Below are positions 23,774 through 35,461 of a stretch of DNA of 64,000 nucleotides, one piece after another. The stretch covers positions 5,907,699 through 5,971,698 of the forward strand of contig JASKMD010000007.1 in assembly GCA_030144725.1 (NCBI GenBank), read 5' to 3'. This DNA comes from Haematococcus lacustris. Taxonomy: Eukaryota; Chlorophyta; Chlorophyceae; Chlamydomonadales; Haematococcaceae. Each line of letters begins with the position of its first letter. Positions within the stretch are counted from its first letter, which is position 1. A program made the translations under genes and the position numbers. The notes under the pieces were generated by a model, which saw only the letters and a program-made list of their open reading frames with translations, made no database searches and was not told the DNA's origin.

Positions 23774-25615
23774 GGTAGTTAGATGAGGTGGTTATGGTGG
23801 TTGAAGCGGGAACCATGCTGAGGGAAGGGCAAGGAGGCAAGGAAGTGAGATGAAAGCGTTGCAAAGGGCAGGTAGGAAGAGTGGTGGTGGGAGGTCTGGG
23901 CTGAGCGTGGGGGTTGGAGGGGGGTGGTGGCAGGGAGTCAGGGTGGTGGGTTTACCCCTCTACTGCCAGCTTCCGAGTAAGGCGCTGAAGTGGTCCAGTG
24001 TGGGCTCCTGTGGGCCTGTGGGGTCCAGTGGGCTGTTATTGGCAGCTGAAGGCGCTGAAGGGGTACGGCGCTGAAGGGGTACGGCGCTGAAGGGGTGCAG
24101 TGGGCTGTTGGCTGTTATTGACAGCTGAGCAGGTGACGGTGCTGCATTGCTGTTGGCAGGAATGCTGATTAAGCAGCGACAAAGTAATGGGATGCCCTCC
24201 CTGGGTCAGCAGGCGCAGCAGCAGCAGCAACACCAACAGCAACAGGAGCGGTAGCGACAGGAGCGACAGCAGCAGCAAGAGCCGTGGGTACAGAAGCTGT
24301 TATGTGGGCAGGTATGCAGGCGATGTGACTTTTGTGAGCAAGTCACACACCTAGCATGTCCTACCCGAACACACTGGTACCAATGACTGGCAGTGCTGGG
24401 GTCAAGTGTTGCTAAGGCCGGTTGATGGGGTGGTAGCACAGAGACATCAGCTTCAGCAGTGCTCAGAATTAGCAGTGCTCAGGATCAGCAGTGCAACATT
24501 TCATCCAATCACTGTTCCCTTGGCAGGCAGTCCCGGGGTCAGGGGTGGAGAGTGCCACTGTGGTGGGCTGAGGGTGTGATGTGACACAGAATGGTTGTAG
24601 GCTGCCCTGCTCGCTGTGAGGTGTGGCATCACACATTGCATTTCATGTCACACCCATGCTCATGGCTGCGGCTTTGGACCTTAGCTGTGAGGGCAGTGGT
24701 GCTCTTTACCTCCCTGGCGTGCTTCAGTTAGGTCACAGCTGCCTGTGCACAGGGGAGAGTTGTGGTGATGGCAGTGTTGGAAGCAGTGGTGCAGGCGGAC
24801 AGTGGAGCCTGCGGGTGACTCTTCACACTATGAAGGTTTTTGGTGCTGCCTGCTCACCCCCCTGGGGACCAGAATCAGTCAAACATTGTAGCATGTCGAA
24901 GGTTTGCCGCGGCAGGTTTTTCAGATTGTTGCGATGGACGGTGTGTGATCCTGCTGCTGGGGTGTTGCATGACAGCTTACTGATGACCAACGCACTTTAG
25001 TGCGGAAGACGATGTTGTGTAAGAAGAGATCAATTCGACATACATGGCTGAGTGCTTATAGATCAATTGATTCTTCACGGTGACAATAGTCACCCTTCAC
25101 ATGTTTGAGGCAATAAGTAACTTGCATGCTGTGCATGAGCTAGAATGCCGCGTACTCCCTCTCCCGACATTAACGTACTCCCTCCCAGCCGCACGTGTCG
25201 CAACATTTTTGGGGTTCGGTTGGCTATGCACGGCATTCTTACAGCGGACTTTCAGAACCGACTTAATTATGCGGCAATGACCACCTGCAAAGACCGACCC
25301 ACGACGAGAGATGTGTGTGAGCAAGAGCATCGGGCTTGAGCTACAAGCTCATTAGTCCATCGCTAGTCAGGAGAAGGTTAGGGTTAGGGGTTCGGGTTCA
25401 AGGTTCAGGGTTAGGTACTAGGCTTGAGCTAGTAATGGAGGCTAGGCAGAGCTGGAGAGTACTAAAAGAACTACGCTAGCAGTTCGTCATCACAAAGATA
25501 AAATCACAGGCGGTGTATGGTCACGCCTCGCCTTGGAGTAGCAGCTTTCGCTTTGTATACCAGACACAATAGTCAAAGGTGCGGAGACTGATGCACGAGC
25601 AGCGAGAGTGGTGCA
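23774..25615. other. Intergenic region, no gene recognised
   Basis: Downstream flank of the Gly-rich gene and of SEPSECS (convergent). It contains three copies of a unit GAAGGGGTACGGCGCT near 24050-24100, several CAG runs, and a telomere-like patch at 25377-25418. A minus-strand TGTAA near 25238 could serve SEPSECS. Confidence 0.45.
25377..25418 (+). repeat. Degenerate TTAGGG-like patch
   Basis: GGTTAGGGTTAGGGGTTCGGG followed by GGTTCAAGGTTCAGGGTTAGG: short, degenerate telomere-like repeats in an interstitial position. Confidence 0.6.
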
Positions 25616-26467
25616 TCACTTCGAGCTTTTCCTACTCATCTCCTTGTAGCAGCGCAGCAGGCGGGCACAAAACTCATCGACCTCGCACCGGCTGCCACCG
25701 GTTGCCGCCGCAGCGGTCAGGTAGGTGTGCGGGTAGGTGTCATGGTGCGCGCCGTAGTTCTGAAAAGTGATGCCGGCGACGTTCTGCGCCCTGCCGGTGC
25801 CGGCCACCCGCGTGCCGGACACGCACCTGCCGAGGTCGCACAATCACACCACCTAGCACCTGACCCGCGATTGCACAAAATCCCTTTCATCGACAGAGGA
25901 GGGGTGGGTGGTACGCAGAGCAAGACCAACCAGCCCCAGTACCAGGTGCTGTGGGTGGGTGCTGATGATGGTTGGCACTGCTCACCCGCCTGGCTGCTTT
26001 GCCACCCTCCGAGTCTAGGGGCTCGGAGCATTTGTTGGAAAAGGGATGTTGGGAGTGGGAGTTGGAAGCACACATGGCAATGCACATGGGTGATGCAAGC
26101 ACATGGTGCGGTTGCTTGTGCCAGAGCCTCTCGCCCGCACCTGGCCCACAGCATAGACCCGAGGAAAGAGTGACCAGCAGCAGCAGGTCCCCCGCCAGCA
26201 GCCGCTGAGCGTCCTGCTGCTCCGCTGGCAACTGGCTCCGCACAGTCATCCACCTCACCCTCCTCCTCACCCTCACCCTCACCCTCACCAATACCGTCAG
26301 CCTCACCGTCAGCGTTGACCTCACGGTTTGCAGAACCCGCAGCCTCAACCTCAGCCTCAACCTCAGCCTCAACCGCATGGCTTGCAGCAGCCTCTTGCCC
26401 AGCCAGCCGCTCAGTGCTGCCATGTGGCGTCTCGATGGCAGTCTCAATGCCTTGCGTGCCACCCTGC

Positions 26468-26502
<35 letters not shown>

Positions 26503-29500
26503 TTGGCTCAACCCACACTCCTCCCCCTCCCCTGGACGCCCCCCAGCGGCTCCCCCCCTCGCCCCAGCTGGTGTCGGCTGCAGAGGTGGGGCTAGGGGAG
26601 GAGGGAGGTGCAGGGTCATCGCCAGGGAGATGGGGTTGCCTGGGGTGAGGAGCACCCGCTGCCCACAGGCCCCCGCCACAGCGCCCAGGCGGACCTGCAG
26701 GTACGGGTACAGGGCTTCCCGCTCCGCCAGCACCTGTAAGCACCAGAGCCGCACCATGGACTGAAAGCTGGAGGCAGTACAGCGGTGAGGCAGTACAGCG
26801 GGTGGGGCAGTACAGCAGGTGAGGCAGTGGTGCCAGCGTGGTGGTGCTGAATGGAGTGGCCAGGCTGTGGCACATGGGTATTGAGGCGGGATGCTGATGG
26901 GGTGAGGCAGGCAGAGCACCGCGCGGCAGGGCGTGGGCAGGGCGGGGTGTAGGGGGAGTAGGGGATGGGTTGGGCGCCTTACCGCCCGCCAGCCTGCCGC
27001 CCCCCAGTGCAGCAGGGTCATCAGCAGGTCCAGGTGGCTGCACATGGCTGCCCGCCCTGGGTACAAGGCATTCACTGCCGCCACCACACCAAATGCCTTG
27101 GCGCCTTCGACCAGCTGCCCCAAGCAAGCAAAGCAAGCAAGGCAAGCAAGGCAGAAAACACTGTCTGACAAGAGTAAGCTTGCAAACCTGCCCCGCCCGC
27201 CCCGCCCCAGTGCTGCAAGTGCCTGCCTGACGGATACCTCACAATGAACAGCCCAGCCCAGACTGGTGTGCGCTCACAACAGCCTGAAGAGCCAGCCCAG
27301 CCCAGCCCAGCCCAGCCCAGCCCAGCCCAGCCCAGCCCAGCCCAGCCCAGCCCAGCCCAGCCCAGCCCAGCCACGCCACGCCACCCACCAGAGCACCCCC
27401 CACAGGCACCATGAAGTTCTTGTCAGTAGACTGCACTACAGCATCCACACGGCCTGCGGAGGAAGACACCAGGCAAATCACAGGTGGTGACAAATCACCC
27501 GCCACACACAAAGCAAAGTCACCGGCAGCCATGGACTCTGCAGCCAACAGACAATGGCACCCATCAGGCAGCTTGCCGTGTCTGGTCCAGCACTGCTCTG
27601 CCGGCAATGTAAGGGTTGAAAGACGTATCAGCAGTGCCTGTCTCATTCATAGTTTGTGGTGCCCCTGCCCCTGCCCCTGCCCCTGCCCCTGCCCCTGCCC
27701 CTGCCCCTGCCCCTGCCCCTGCCCCTGCCCCTGCCCCTGCCCCTGCCCCTGTCCGCTGGAGGCCTCCCCACTCCGCACCTCTGCGCCATGCGGCTGTGAT
27801 GCGGCGGCACAGCTCAGTACTCTGCACCCCATACGCGTTGTTGATGAGGTGAGGGACGCCCGCAGTGCCGCACAGCCGCGCAACGGCCACTACGTCATCG
27901 CTGGCCCTGGCCACACAAGGAGGTGGCCAGCAGGTGGGCAGGAGGCCAGTGGGAGGTGGAGGGGGAAGCTGGGGGGAGGGTGGCAGGAGGGGAAGGTGGC
28001 AGGAGTGTGACTCCAGCGGGCTAGATGCAGGGCTGCTGAGGGGGTGAGGAGTGAGATGTGTGAGGGTATGGCCAGCCTGTGGCCTGTCTGGCAGTCTGCT
28101 GCCTGCCATGCTTCGCCCCAACCTGTATAACCCTGCAGTGGTTTGCTCGCCTCTGCCATGAGATGTACTGGTTTTGACCTGGCCCCTGACCTGGCCCTGC
28201 CCCTGCCCCTGACCTGGCCCCTGACCTGGGAGCAAAGCAAGAGGTGGTCGTGACAACTGCCACCACCGCCTCTGGCCCCAGCTGCTGCACTGCCGCCAGT
28301 ATGCCAGGCACATCTGTGACCAGCTGGTCGCCCTCTAACAGCAGCTCCACCACCACAGGCTGCAAACCTGCCAGCAAACAGGTGAGGCAAAGGTCGGCAG
28401 CCTGCCAGCAGACAAGGTGATGAGCGGTAGGGTCAGGCTCACCCCACCCCACCCCACAGAGCCACTGCCATGGGGGCCACCGAGCTACCTGCTGCGGTGA
28501 TGGCCTTGAGGCAGGTCTTCTGGTCAACGCGCGACCACACCACATAGCGTGCGGCAGCCGGCCTGCGCCCAGCCAGCACCAGGAACAGCACCAGCAGTCG
28601 CCTCAACCTCAGCCTCAGACAGAAGACTGGCCTGTCAATGTGTGTCTTGGCCAGGCAGCAGCCAGGCAGCAGCCAGGCAGCAGCCAGGCAGCAGCCAGGC
28701 AGCAGCCAGGCAGCAGCCAGGCAGCAGCCAGGCAGCAGCCAGGCAGCAGCCAGGCAGCAGCCAGGCAGCAGCCAGGCAGCAGCCAGGCAGCAGCCAGGCA
28801 GCAGCCAGGCAGCAGCCAGGTAGCAGCCAGGTAGCAGCAGCAAGTGGATCAGACCTCGGATCCGGCCCCCCTGCCATGCCAGTGGTGAGCGAGGTACTGA
28901 TGGATTCATGGAGGCATCCCTGCCCTGCCACCACGCTGCCTGCCCCCTGCCCTGCCACCACGCTGCCTGCCCCCTGCCCTGCCACCACGCTGCCTGCCCC
29001 CTGCCCTGGCCCCTGCATGCCACCATCCTCTGATCATCCACAGCCTGCTGGACTGAACAGTACAGCACCCAGCTAGGGACACCACCAGAGAAGGTGGCGA
29101 TGGTGGTGGCTGTTGCGATGGAGTTGTGTAGGAGGGGTGGGCAGCCCAGCAGCCCCCCTGGTGCTTGCCAGACTCCAGGGAGCGTGGGTGCCCAGCCCAG
29201 CATGTAGCAGACCTGACCACTCAGGCCTACCAGCAACTGGCAGCTGCCACCGCCCGAGTTAAGCCCAAGGTGGGGCGCAGCAGGTGGGCAGGAGATGCGG
29301 CAGACAAGACAAATATAACAATGAGACAGAGCAACCCAGGCTCCCAGAGATGTGGTGCGGCAGGTGCAGAGGCCAACCTGGGCCATTGGGGCGACCTGGT
29401 GTCACACTGTTCTTCAGGTGCTGCTCCACCCAAGCGCCTAACCCCAAACATCCTCTCACCAGTGGCTCGATGTATAGGGGTTCTTGGTGCGAACAGGCAC

Positions 29501-31392
29501 CACACCCATCACACAATGGTCACACTCTTGTCTTTCACTCCCAGCCTGTCCTTTTTCATAACAGACTTCCATGCCGGCCATGCCAGCCACACCTTCCTAC
29601 CCTGGCCCCCGCCTGATTCACCCGCTCACCGCTTGGCCTTGATGGCCATGAGGGCGAGGGTGAGGGTCATGCCAGTGGCGAGGGGCAGCAGGCTGACCTG
29701 CCCCAAGTCAGCGAGTCCGGCTAGGCGCAGGGCGTCAGCGGCCAGCAGCACGGCCAAGCGGGCCAGCAGGGAAGAGCCTGCTGCCTGCAGCCAGGCCAAC
29801 CGCAGCCTGGAGGCTTGGCTCAAGCCCTAGTCTCAGTTGCTAGTAACGGGGGGAGGGGGAGGAAAGGGGGAGGATGGAGCTCTAGCCAGCAGCAGCAGCT
29901 CCAGCAGCACCAGCAGCAGCAGCAAGCATTGGACCGCAGGTTCCAGTCATCCACAGTGTGACTTACCCACTGTGCACAATGGTGTGACAGGGTGTGACAG
30001 GGTGTGACCGTCAGCCAGGGGCTGCACAGCCCTACCTTGGGCTGCTCCGCAGCAATGTCCCCTGAGCGTCCAATGCCGTGTGCCAGGCGGTGGTGGCGGC
30101 GTGCCACCAGGGGGCAGGCTACCCGCCCCTCACGCTCGCCCACCCCTACATTGGCCAAGAAGTTGTTAGAGTCCATGAGGGCGCAGTCCTGCATGCATGC
30201 ATGCCCATGCAAGCCTAGGCGTTGTCAGGGCCTGGATCTGTGACTCACCCTTTGCTGCTGCCAATCCTGTCTTCCTCATCACTACCTACTCACCTACAGT
30301 ACCAGCCCGTTACAGTTTATGTTTACGGTGTTTGTGACAATACCAATATATTGGATTGATGAAACATCATAATGTAATATCATAACAGTAACATTATTAG
30401 AAAGGGGATATGACTGTTTGAATGACTTGGAGAAGGACTATACGACAATTCATTACAACTGGCGTGCATTAATGGAAAAGCTACGGTAGGGGGCATGTCA
30501 CAGCATGGCACAGCTCGTCATGGCGAGGGGAGCTACCTGTACGAATGCCTCAATGCTGGCTTCGTCCCAGCCATGCTCTGGCAGGCGGCGGCTGGCCAGC
30601 AGTGCCTTGACCTGTCACAGCAGCAGGCTAAGGGGAGGCTAAGGGGTGGGAGCAGAGGAGGGGAAATGATGCTGCTGTACCCATCATCGCTGCGGCTGCA
30701 GCTGTGATGGGCTGGAGAAGGCTGTTGAAGGCGCTAGGCAGGAGGCAGCAGGTCTTAGGTACAGCAGAATGAGGTCCAACTAGCTGGAGTTGTTGAATAA
30801 CAACAATATCAATAGTAATGAAAATGATTCTGATATCAAGAAGGCTCCAGCGTGACAATTGAGTGATTTTGAGGGAGGCGCTAGCGACTGGGGCGCGGCC
30901 CCCTGCTCCTATGCTCCCACCACATCAAGGTAAGGGCGGTTGGGGTCAGGCAGGGATGGGGCCAGGGCCTGGGGTGTGGGGGTGAGGGTGGGGAGGGCGC
31001 AGGGGGCAGGCGAGGGCAAGCCAGGGTGAGCAGAGCAGTGGGTTGGTGATTACACCCACGGGCACGCCTGTAGGCAGACTAGGAGGCGCCCCAGCACACC
31101 CAGCCAGCTCTGCCAAGCAGACAGTGAGGTGGTGTTGTGGGCAGGCTGTGAATGTAACCCTCATTGCCCCGGTGCTTGGGAACAGTCAGACCGGCGGGTT
31201 ACAGGCAGCACCAGGTTACAGGCCCAGCCCCAGCACAGCCCCTACCCTCACCCTCACCCGGGAGGGGCCCTATGACACCACCATGTAGATAGTCCTGACC
31301 TGGTGGCGGCGTGCAGCTAGGGCCTGGCCTCCTTGCTGGGCGTAGGAGGGTGAGATGAGGGCGGCTGCCAGGCCCAGGTTCACACTGTCCAT
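25616..31392 (-). CDS. SEPSECS: O-phosphoseryl-tRNA(Sec) selenium transferase
   Basis: Complete eleven-exon minus-strand model with all phases consistent: 31392-31300, 30611-30537, 30188-30036, 29784-29630, 28562-28489, 28367-28226, 27906-27779, 27453-27389, 27114-26983, 26733-26141, 25826-25616; 606 residues against about 500 in animals. It is a PLP enzyme converting Sep-tRNA(Sec) to Sec-tRNA(Sec), the last step of selenocysteine synthesis. The conserved family blocks are present: HGWDE, MDSNNFL with [82 protein letters not shown] (the PLP Schiff-base Lys is about residue 285), [27 protein letters not shown] and CVSGTRV. The extra length is a polyQ and Glu-rich insert in exon 10 between the NPISLAMTL and SMLWAR blocks. 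No catalytic block is missing, so the gene looks functional. Confidence 0.93.
27297..27372 (+). repeat. (CAGCC)n run in SEPSECS intron 8
   Basis: About 15 CCCAG pentamers lie in the intron between exons 27453-27389 and 27114-26983. It is the same unit as the 1.16 kb array at 41813-42972. Confidence 0.9.
27660..27752 (+). repeat. (CCCCTG)n run in SEPSECS intron 7
   Basis: About 15 CCCCTG hexamers, which read CAGGGG on the coding strand, between exons 27906-27779 and 27453-27389. Confidence 0.9.
28655..28838 (+). repeat. 9-bp GCAGCCAGG tandem array in SEPSECS intron 4
   Basis: About 20 tandem nonamer units GCAGCCAGG, the last few carrying a G-to-T change. A second set of a 30-base unit (CTGCCACCACGCTGCCTGCC...) follows at 28918-29010 in the same intron. 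Confidence 0.9.
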
Positions 31393-32424
31393 GGCTCAGG
31401 TAGTCCTGCAGGGCGGTGACAGATGGGCTGCTAGGCAGCTGACCAGGAGCTGCTGGGCAGCAGGAGGGGCAGAGGATGTGGTTCAACCACAACCATGAAC
31501 AGGTGGCACATCTAACAATTATGGTTGTTATATTCAGTTAAGTGGGAGAATGAAGGAACGTGTTGTATGCTGGGCGGCGGCTACCAGAGCTGGGGCTGGG
31601 GCTGGGGCTGGGGCTGGGGCTGGGGCTGGGGCTGGGGCTGGGGCTGGGGCTGGGGCTGGGGCTGGGGCTGGGGCTGGGGCTGGGGCTGGGGCTGGGGCTG
31701 GGGCTGGGGCTGGGGCTGGGGCTGGGGCTGGGGCACGTCTTAGCTCAGCGAGTGCCCCCCTGCCTGGCTTGGCCTTGCCTGGCATTTCCCTCCCTACCTT
31801 GCCCACCCCAACTCACTTCCTCTCGCCACCAACAGGCCCTCTACGCAGCCCACCACCCAGCGCTGCTGTCACCCCCTCCTCCTCCTCCCCCTCACAAGCC
31901 CAGCGCAGCAGCTGAGGCACCAGGTGGTCAGACCAGTAGGGCACCACCCAGTACAGGGCCTGCGCTCATAGGTATGCCAGGTCCGCCGCTGCTCAGCAGG
32001 GGCCCCTCCGGCACTACCATCAGCAGCATTGGCAGGGGGGCGGGCAGCAGCAGCTCATCATGGGCTATGGGAGCATCAGCTGTGGACAGACCTGCCGTGG
32101 GTCAGCAACTGCTCAGCAGCAGGGGAAGCAGCAGCAGCAGCAGCAGGCGCCCACACCTGCAGCCCAGGGGGCAGGCCGGCAGCAGGCAAGAGCGGGGGCG
32201 GATGATGAGCTGCTGCTGCTGTTGCTGGTGCGGCAGCCACCCACCAGCAGCAGCACCAGGCACACTCCAATCACTGGCAGGCAGTCCACCGGGATGCAGC
32301 CCAGCAGCAGTGGCTGCAGCACTGCAGGAAGGGGACCAGGAGCAGGCAGGAGGCAAGGGAGGCTCTTAGGGGCCACCCTATTCAGTACAACAAACAGTGA
32401 TGTAGGGGGAGAGGCAGGTAGCAG
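31393..32424. other. Repeat-rich region upstream of SEPSECS
   Basis: Likely promoter/5' region of SEPSECS, then the GGGGCT array, then Pro/Ser-rich open sequence on the plus strand at about 31780-32400. No conserved domain is recognisable there. Confidence 0.4.
31591..31735 (+). repeat. (GGGGCT)n hexanucleotide array
   Basis: About 24 perfect GGGGCT units lie 200 bases upstream of the SEPSECS start, on the far side from the gene. All frames are open through it. Confidence 0.93.
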
Positions 32425-32697
32425 CAGGCGACAACAGCAGCAGCAGGCAGCAGCCGCTTACAGCCAAGTACAGCAGCAGCAGCAGCAGCAGCAGCAGCAC
32501 TACAGCCAGCAGCAGCACTACAGCCAGGAGCAGCAGCAGCAGCAGTACAGCCAGCAGCAGCAGCCGCCGCAGCCCTTGCACAGCCAAGCACAGCAGTATG
32601 GAGGGCAGCAGCAACGGCAGCAGCAGCAACTGTACAACCAGCCACAACTGCATGGCGGAGGGCAGCAGCAGCCAAACCAGCCTCAAGCGAGTTGCAT
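32425..32697 (+). pseudogene. Inverted partial copy of the bZIP Gln-rich tail
   Basis: The translation (HYSQQQHYSQ, HSQAQQYGGQQ, NQPQLHGGGQQQ) matches the C-terminal tail of the bZIP protein (LYSQAQQYGGQQQ, NQPQLYGGGQQQ). The DNA also matches: GCCAAGCACAGCAGTATGGA and GGCGGAGGGCAGCAGCAGC are shared with the bZIP last exon. The copy is on the opposite strand, about 17 kb away, and ends at a stop near 32707. No bZIP domain accompanies it. I read it as a duplicated fragment; it may be transcribed as part of a larger unrecognised ORF starting upstream. Confidence 0.6.
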
Positions 32698-33463
32698 GTC
32701 TGCCTAAATGGGGCGTGGCCCGCTCTTACCACCCACCCCTGACGCAGCCGGACCTACCTATGTCAAAGATAAGGGAGGTGCGGCCAGCCTCAGGACCGCC
32801 TACGTGGATGCCTCGCCTCACAGCCCGCACCCTCACCACTGGTGCTACCTCCCCCTGTACGCATGCAATGGGGACGCAATGGAATGCTGCCCCTGTACGC
32901 ATGCAATGGGGGACAGCACACGTGATGGGCCTGACTAGACTCTGGACTCCTGGAGGTGGTGGTGAGGAGGGGCTGCTGGGGTGCGCACGTGGGTAGTGAT
33001 GAGGAGGGCAAGCAGGGGTGTGTTGAGGCAGGCAGTGTGGGGGACGCGTGCCGGTCATGCTATGAGGATGGGCTGTGGCCAGCAGGAATCACGGCTCTGC
33101 TCTGTGCACCCGTGTTAGCATGCTGTAGTAGAGCTGTTGCATGGCCTGCTGCCAGCCCTTTGCTGGCTCTGCTTGTTTAATCAAACCAGCTTTTTGCAGG
33201 AGCAGGGGCGCAGAGGCGCGTGCTGGCCTCCATGACCTTGGTGCTGGGGAGGTACATGATGTGCTGGGCTGTGTGCGCAGGCTGGTGGGAAGCTCTCTGA
33301 TCCTGGCAACCGGAAAGCCTGACACTGCACTGGGAGGCACTTGATCACAAGCTGCCCTCTCACCCTCCCCGCAGCTGGTCGGGGCTGCCATTGCAATGCC
33401 TGCTGCATCCACCGCACGCACTGCCAAGCCCACCCAGGCCGGCCAGGGCAGAGGCATGGCTGG
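32698..33463. other. No confident gene
   Basis: Contains a 23-base direct duplication (CCCCTGTACGCATGCAATGG...) at about 32852 and 32889. Splice-like signals and short open stretches occur on both strands. It may hold the 3' exons of the minus-strand gene that starts at 34571, but I could not join them in phase with confidence. Confidence 0.3.
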
Positions 33464-33672
33464 CAAGGGCAAGGGCAAGGGCAAGGGCAAGGGCAAGGGC
33501 AAGGGCAAGGGCAAGGGCAAGGGCAAGGGCAAGGGCAAGGGCAAGGGCAAGGGCAAGGGCAAGGGCAAGGGCAAGGGCAAGGGCAAGGGCAAGGGCAAGG
33601 GCAAGGGCAAGGGCAAGGGCAAGGGCAAGGGCAAGGGCAAGGGCAAGGGCAAGGGCAAGGGCAAGGGCAAGG
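33464..33672 (+). repeat. (GGGCAA)n hexanucleotide array
   Basis: About 35 near-perfect GGGCAA units, reading TTGCCC on the minus strand. All frames are open, giving artificial KG, RA, GQ, AL and PL dipeptide ORFs. If the minus-strand gene at 34571 extends this far, the array would be in an intron or a Leu-rich exon. Confidence 0.93.
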
Positions 33673-34096
33673 CTGTTAAGCACAGCCAGGCAGGTGGCTG
33701 GACAGGGACTGCACTGCAGCAATGGACATGCAGCGCAGTTAGAAGAGCAGGTGATGGGAGGAGGGACCATCCATGGGAAGGCACCCACTGGAGCTGTGCT
33801 TGCTTATGCTGCCCAGCTTGCTGTGCTTGCTTGCTGGCAGGTAGCAAGCTGTGCTTGCTTACGTTGGCAGGAAGTACCTGTGTCAGCTGGTGTTGGTACT
33901 AGCTGATACTAGTACTACAAGCTACAGCCATGCCCCGAGGGCCAGGCAAGTGAGTGTGTGAGAACTTTACTCCATACCAATAAAGCACAATTCTAGTGTG
34001 GGTCCTGTGACGTATCCATTAATTTGGCACATGCTGCCCACAGGGTTGTTGACCAAGGTGATGCAGTGGCTGCTGCACTGGACTGAGGGCACATAC

Positions 34097-34571
34097 CTGG
34101 ACGCTGAGGTCTTGGTTTGTGCGGAAGATGAGCTTGTCACAGTCCAGCAGGCGCCTGCAGCAGAGGGTGGGTTTGCGGCAGAGCTATTGAGCTCAGCTGG
34201 ATGCCTAGGGAAATCTATGGTTACCTATGTGGCCTTGCTTTGTGTAGCGTCCCAGGTGTCGGTCCAGGGTTGGTAGGGATAATGGAGATTTGCACCTCGG
34301 CGGGGATCTGCATGCGCGGAGCATTGCGTGCATCATCGGAAAGGGCGCGCCAGTGAGGATGCCTAGCGTGACCCACCCAGGCAGGATGCGACAGCCGTAT
34401 TTCGTAGGTCCAGCCAGGCTGCAGGTCCGTCAAGCGATATAGCTTTGTCTCCGACCCAAGCACAATTGTCTCGCGGATCAGGGGGACGCCCGGTACCAGC
34501 TCCTGCACCGCAACGACTGCGATCGCGGATGTGGCAGCGAGGAAAGCAATGGCAAATTTGGCGAGTCGCAT
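34097..34571 (-). CDS. Secretory-pathway membrane protein, 5' exons only
   Basis: Exon 1 is 34571-34225 and exon 2 is 34154-34097, joined in phase 2. The N-terminus (MRLAKFAIAFLAATSAIAVV) is a clear signal peptide or anchor. Downstream blocks are YRLTDLQPGWTYEIRLSHPA, VQISIIP and, across the splice, RRLLDCDKLIFRTN. This order (signal peptide, pleated-sheet segment with TYEI/LSYPA, then RRLL.TEKL.F.T) resembles a conserved plant family of single-pass ER/secretory proteins of the Arabidopsis At3g44150 type. I give that from memory and moderately. The C-terminal exons, expected to carry the transmembrane helix, were not resolved; candidates lie at about 33350-33450. The molecular function is unknown. 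Confidence 0.5.
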
Positions 34572-35461
34572 ACGCGCATACGTAAGGCATCACATCACCA
34601 TGTGCTTTGGGTGCAGCATGTCGGCACCATGTTGTGATACGCGGTTTTAGAGTGTGTCTGCATTGCAGCGTGCAACTGCTTCAGTACAAAGGTTAACGTA
34701 CAAGAGCACCAACAGGTATGAGCTTACCTTCACTTCCTTGTCTACAAAATGTGATGACTCACAGGAAAGGGAGAGTTTCCCAGCAAGTCTTCCTCAGTGT
34801 TTGCTGTGCCACTATATGCAGGGCTATGTATTCAATGGGGGAGGAGAGCCATATGTAATGTACCCACATACATGTTTGACTGCAGTAGCCAGCATTGCAC
34901 TAAGTCAAGCTCACGTCACCACTCTAATTACAACGATAAGCTATTTTGCTGCATTGTGCATCTGAAGTTGCCATCCAAGGATAATTACTTTTCACTCTAC
35001 CGCCTTACCTTCACCTAAGGGTAGAGGGATTGTGGGGTTGAGGTTCTATCGTACCTTCAAACATTCGCCAGAGTAGGTAGCATCCAATTAATGATATGTA
35101 ACAGATCGTGCAAGAGAAATTAATGGTCATAGGCATTGTTACATGCACAGGCAAAGTCTTAACCAACTCGTCATCCTTTACACCCGTCAAAACTCATCAC
35201 CAGTTCCCACACATTTCTCCCAACAACTCATCCGCTGCCTTATCGGCTTGCAACCGATTCAACACCTTTCCTTTATAACCCACTCTCTACCTGCTGTTTG
35301 CCACGCTATACACGATTTGTTGCGAATTTGCTCAACCTACATCATCAGGTGCAACTACAAAGACCACATTCAGTCATCAGTCACCACATTCAGTCACCAG
35401 CACCCAGGTTCCTCATCCATCCAGATGATTATGCCGTTTGAATGGCCAACCCATCTGCTGC
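34572..35461. other. Intergenic region, no gene seen
   Basis: AT-richer than the surrounding DNA. On the minus strand a TGTAA at 35182-35178 lies about 280 bases past the stop of the LEA-like gene and is its likely poly(A) signal. Plus-strand short ORFs show no domain. Confidence 0.5.

Noticed and set aside
24623..25000. 125-residue ORF after the Gly-rich gene
   Set aside because: No domain, Cys/Ser/Gly composition typical of random GC-rich frames, and no splice or start support; probably 3' flank.
28638..28838. CRISPR-like regular direct repeats
   Set aside because: The 9-bp GCAGCCAGG units are contiguous without spacers and lie in a SEPSECS intron of a eukaryotic gene.
33391..33906. Lys-Gly repeat protein over the GGGCAA array (histone-tail-like)
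   Set aside because: It is a translation of a hexanucleotide repeat; flanks show no histone or RNA-binding domain.
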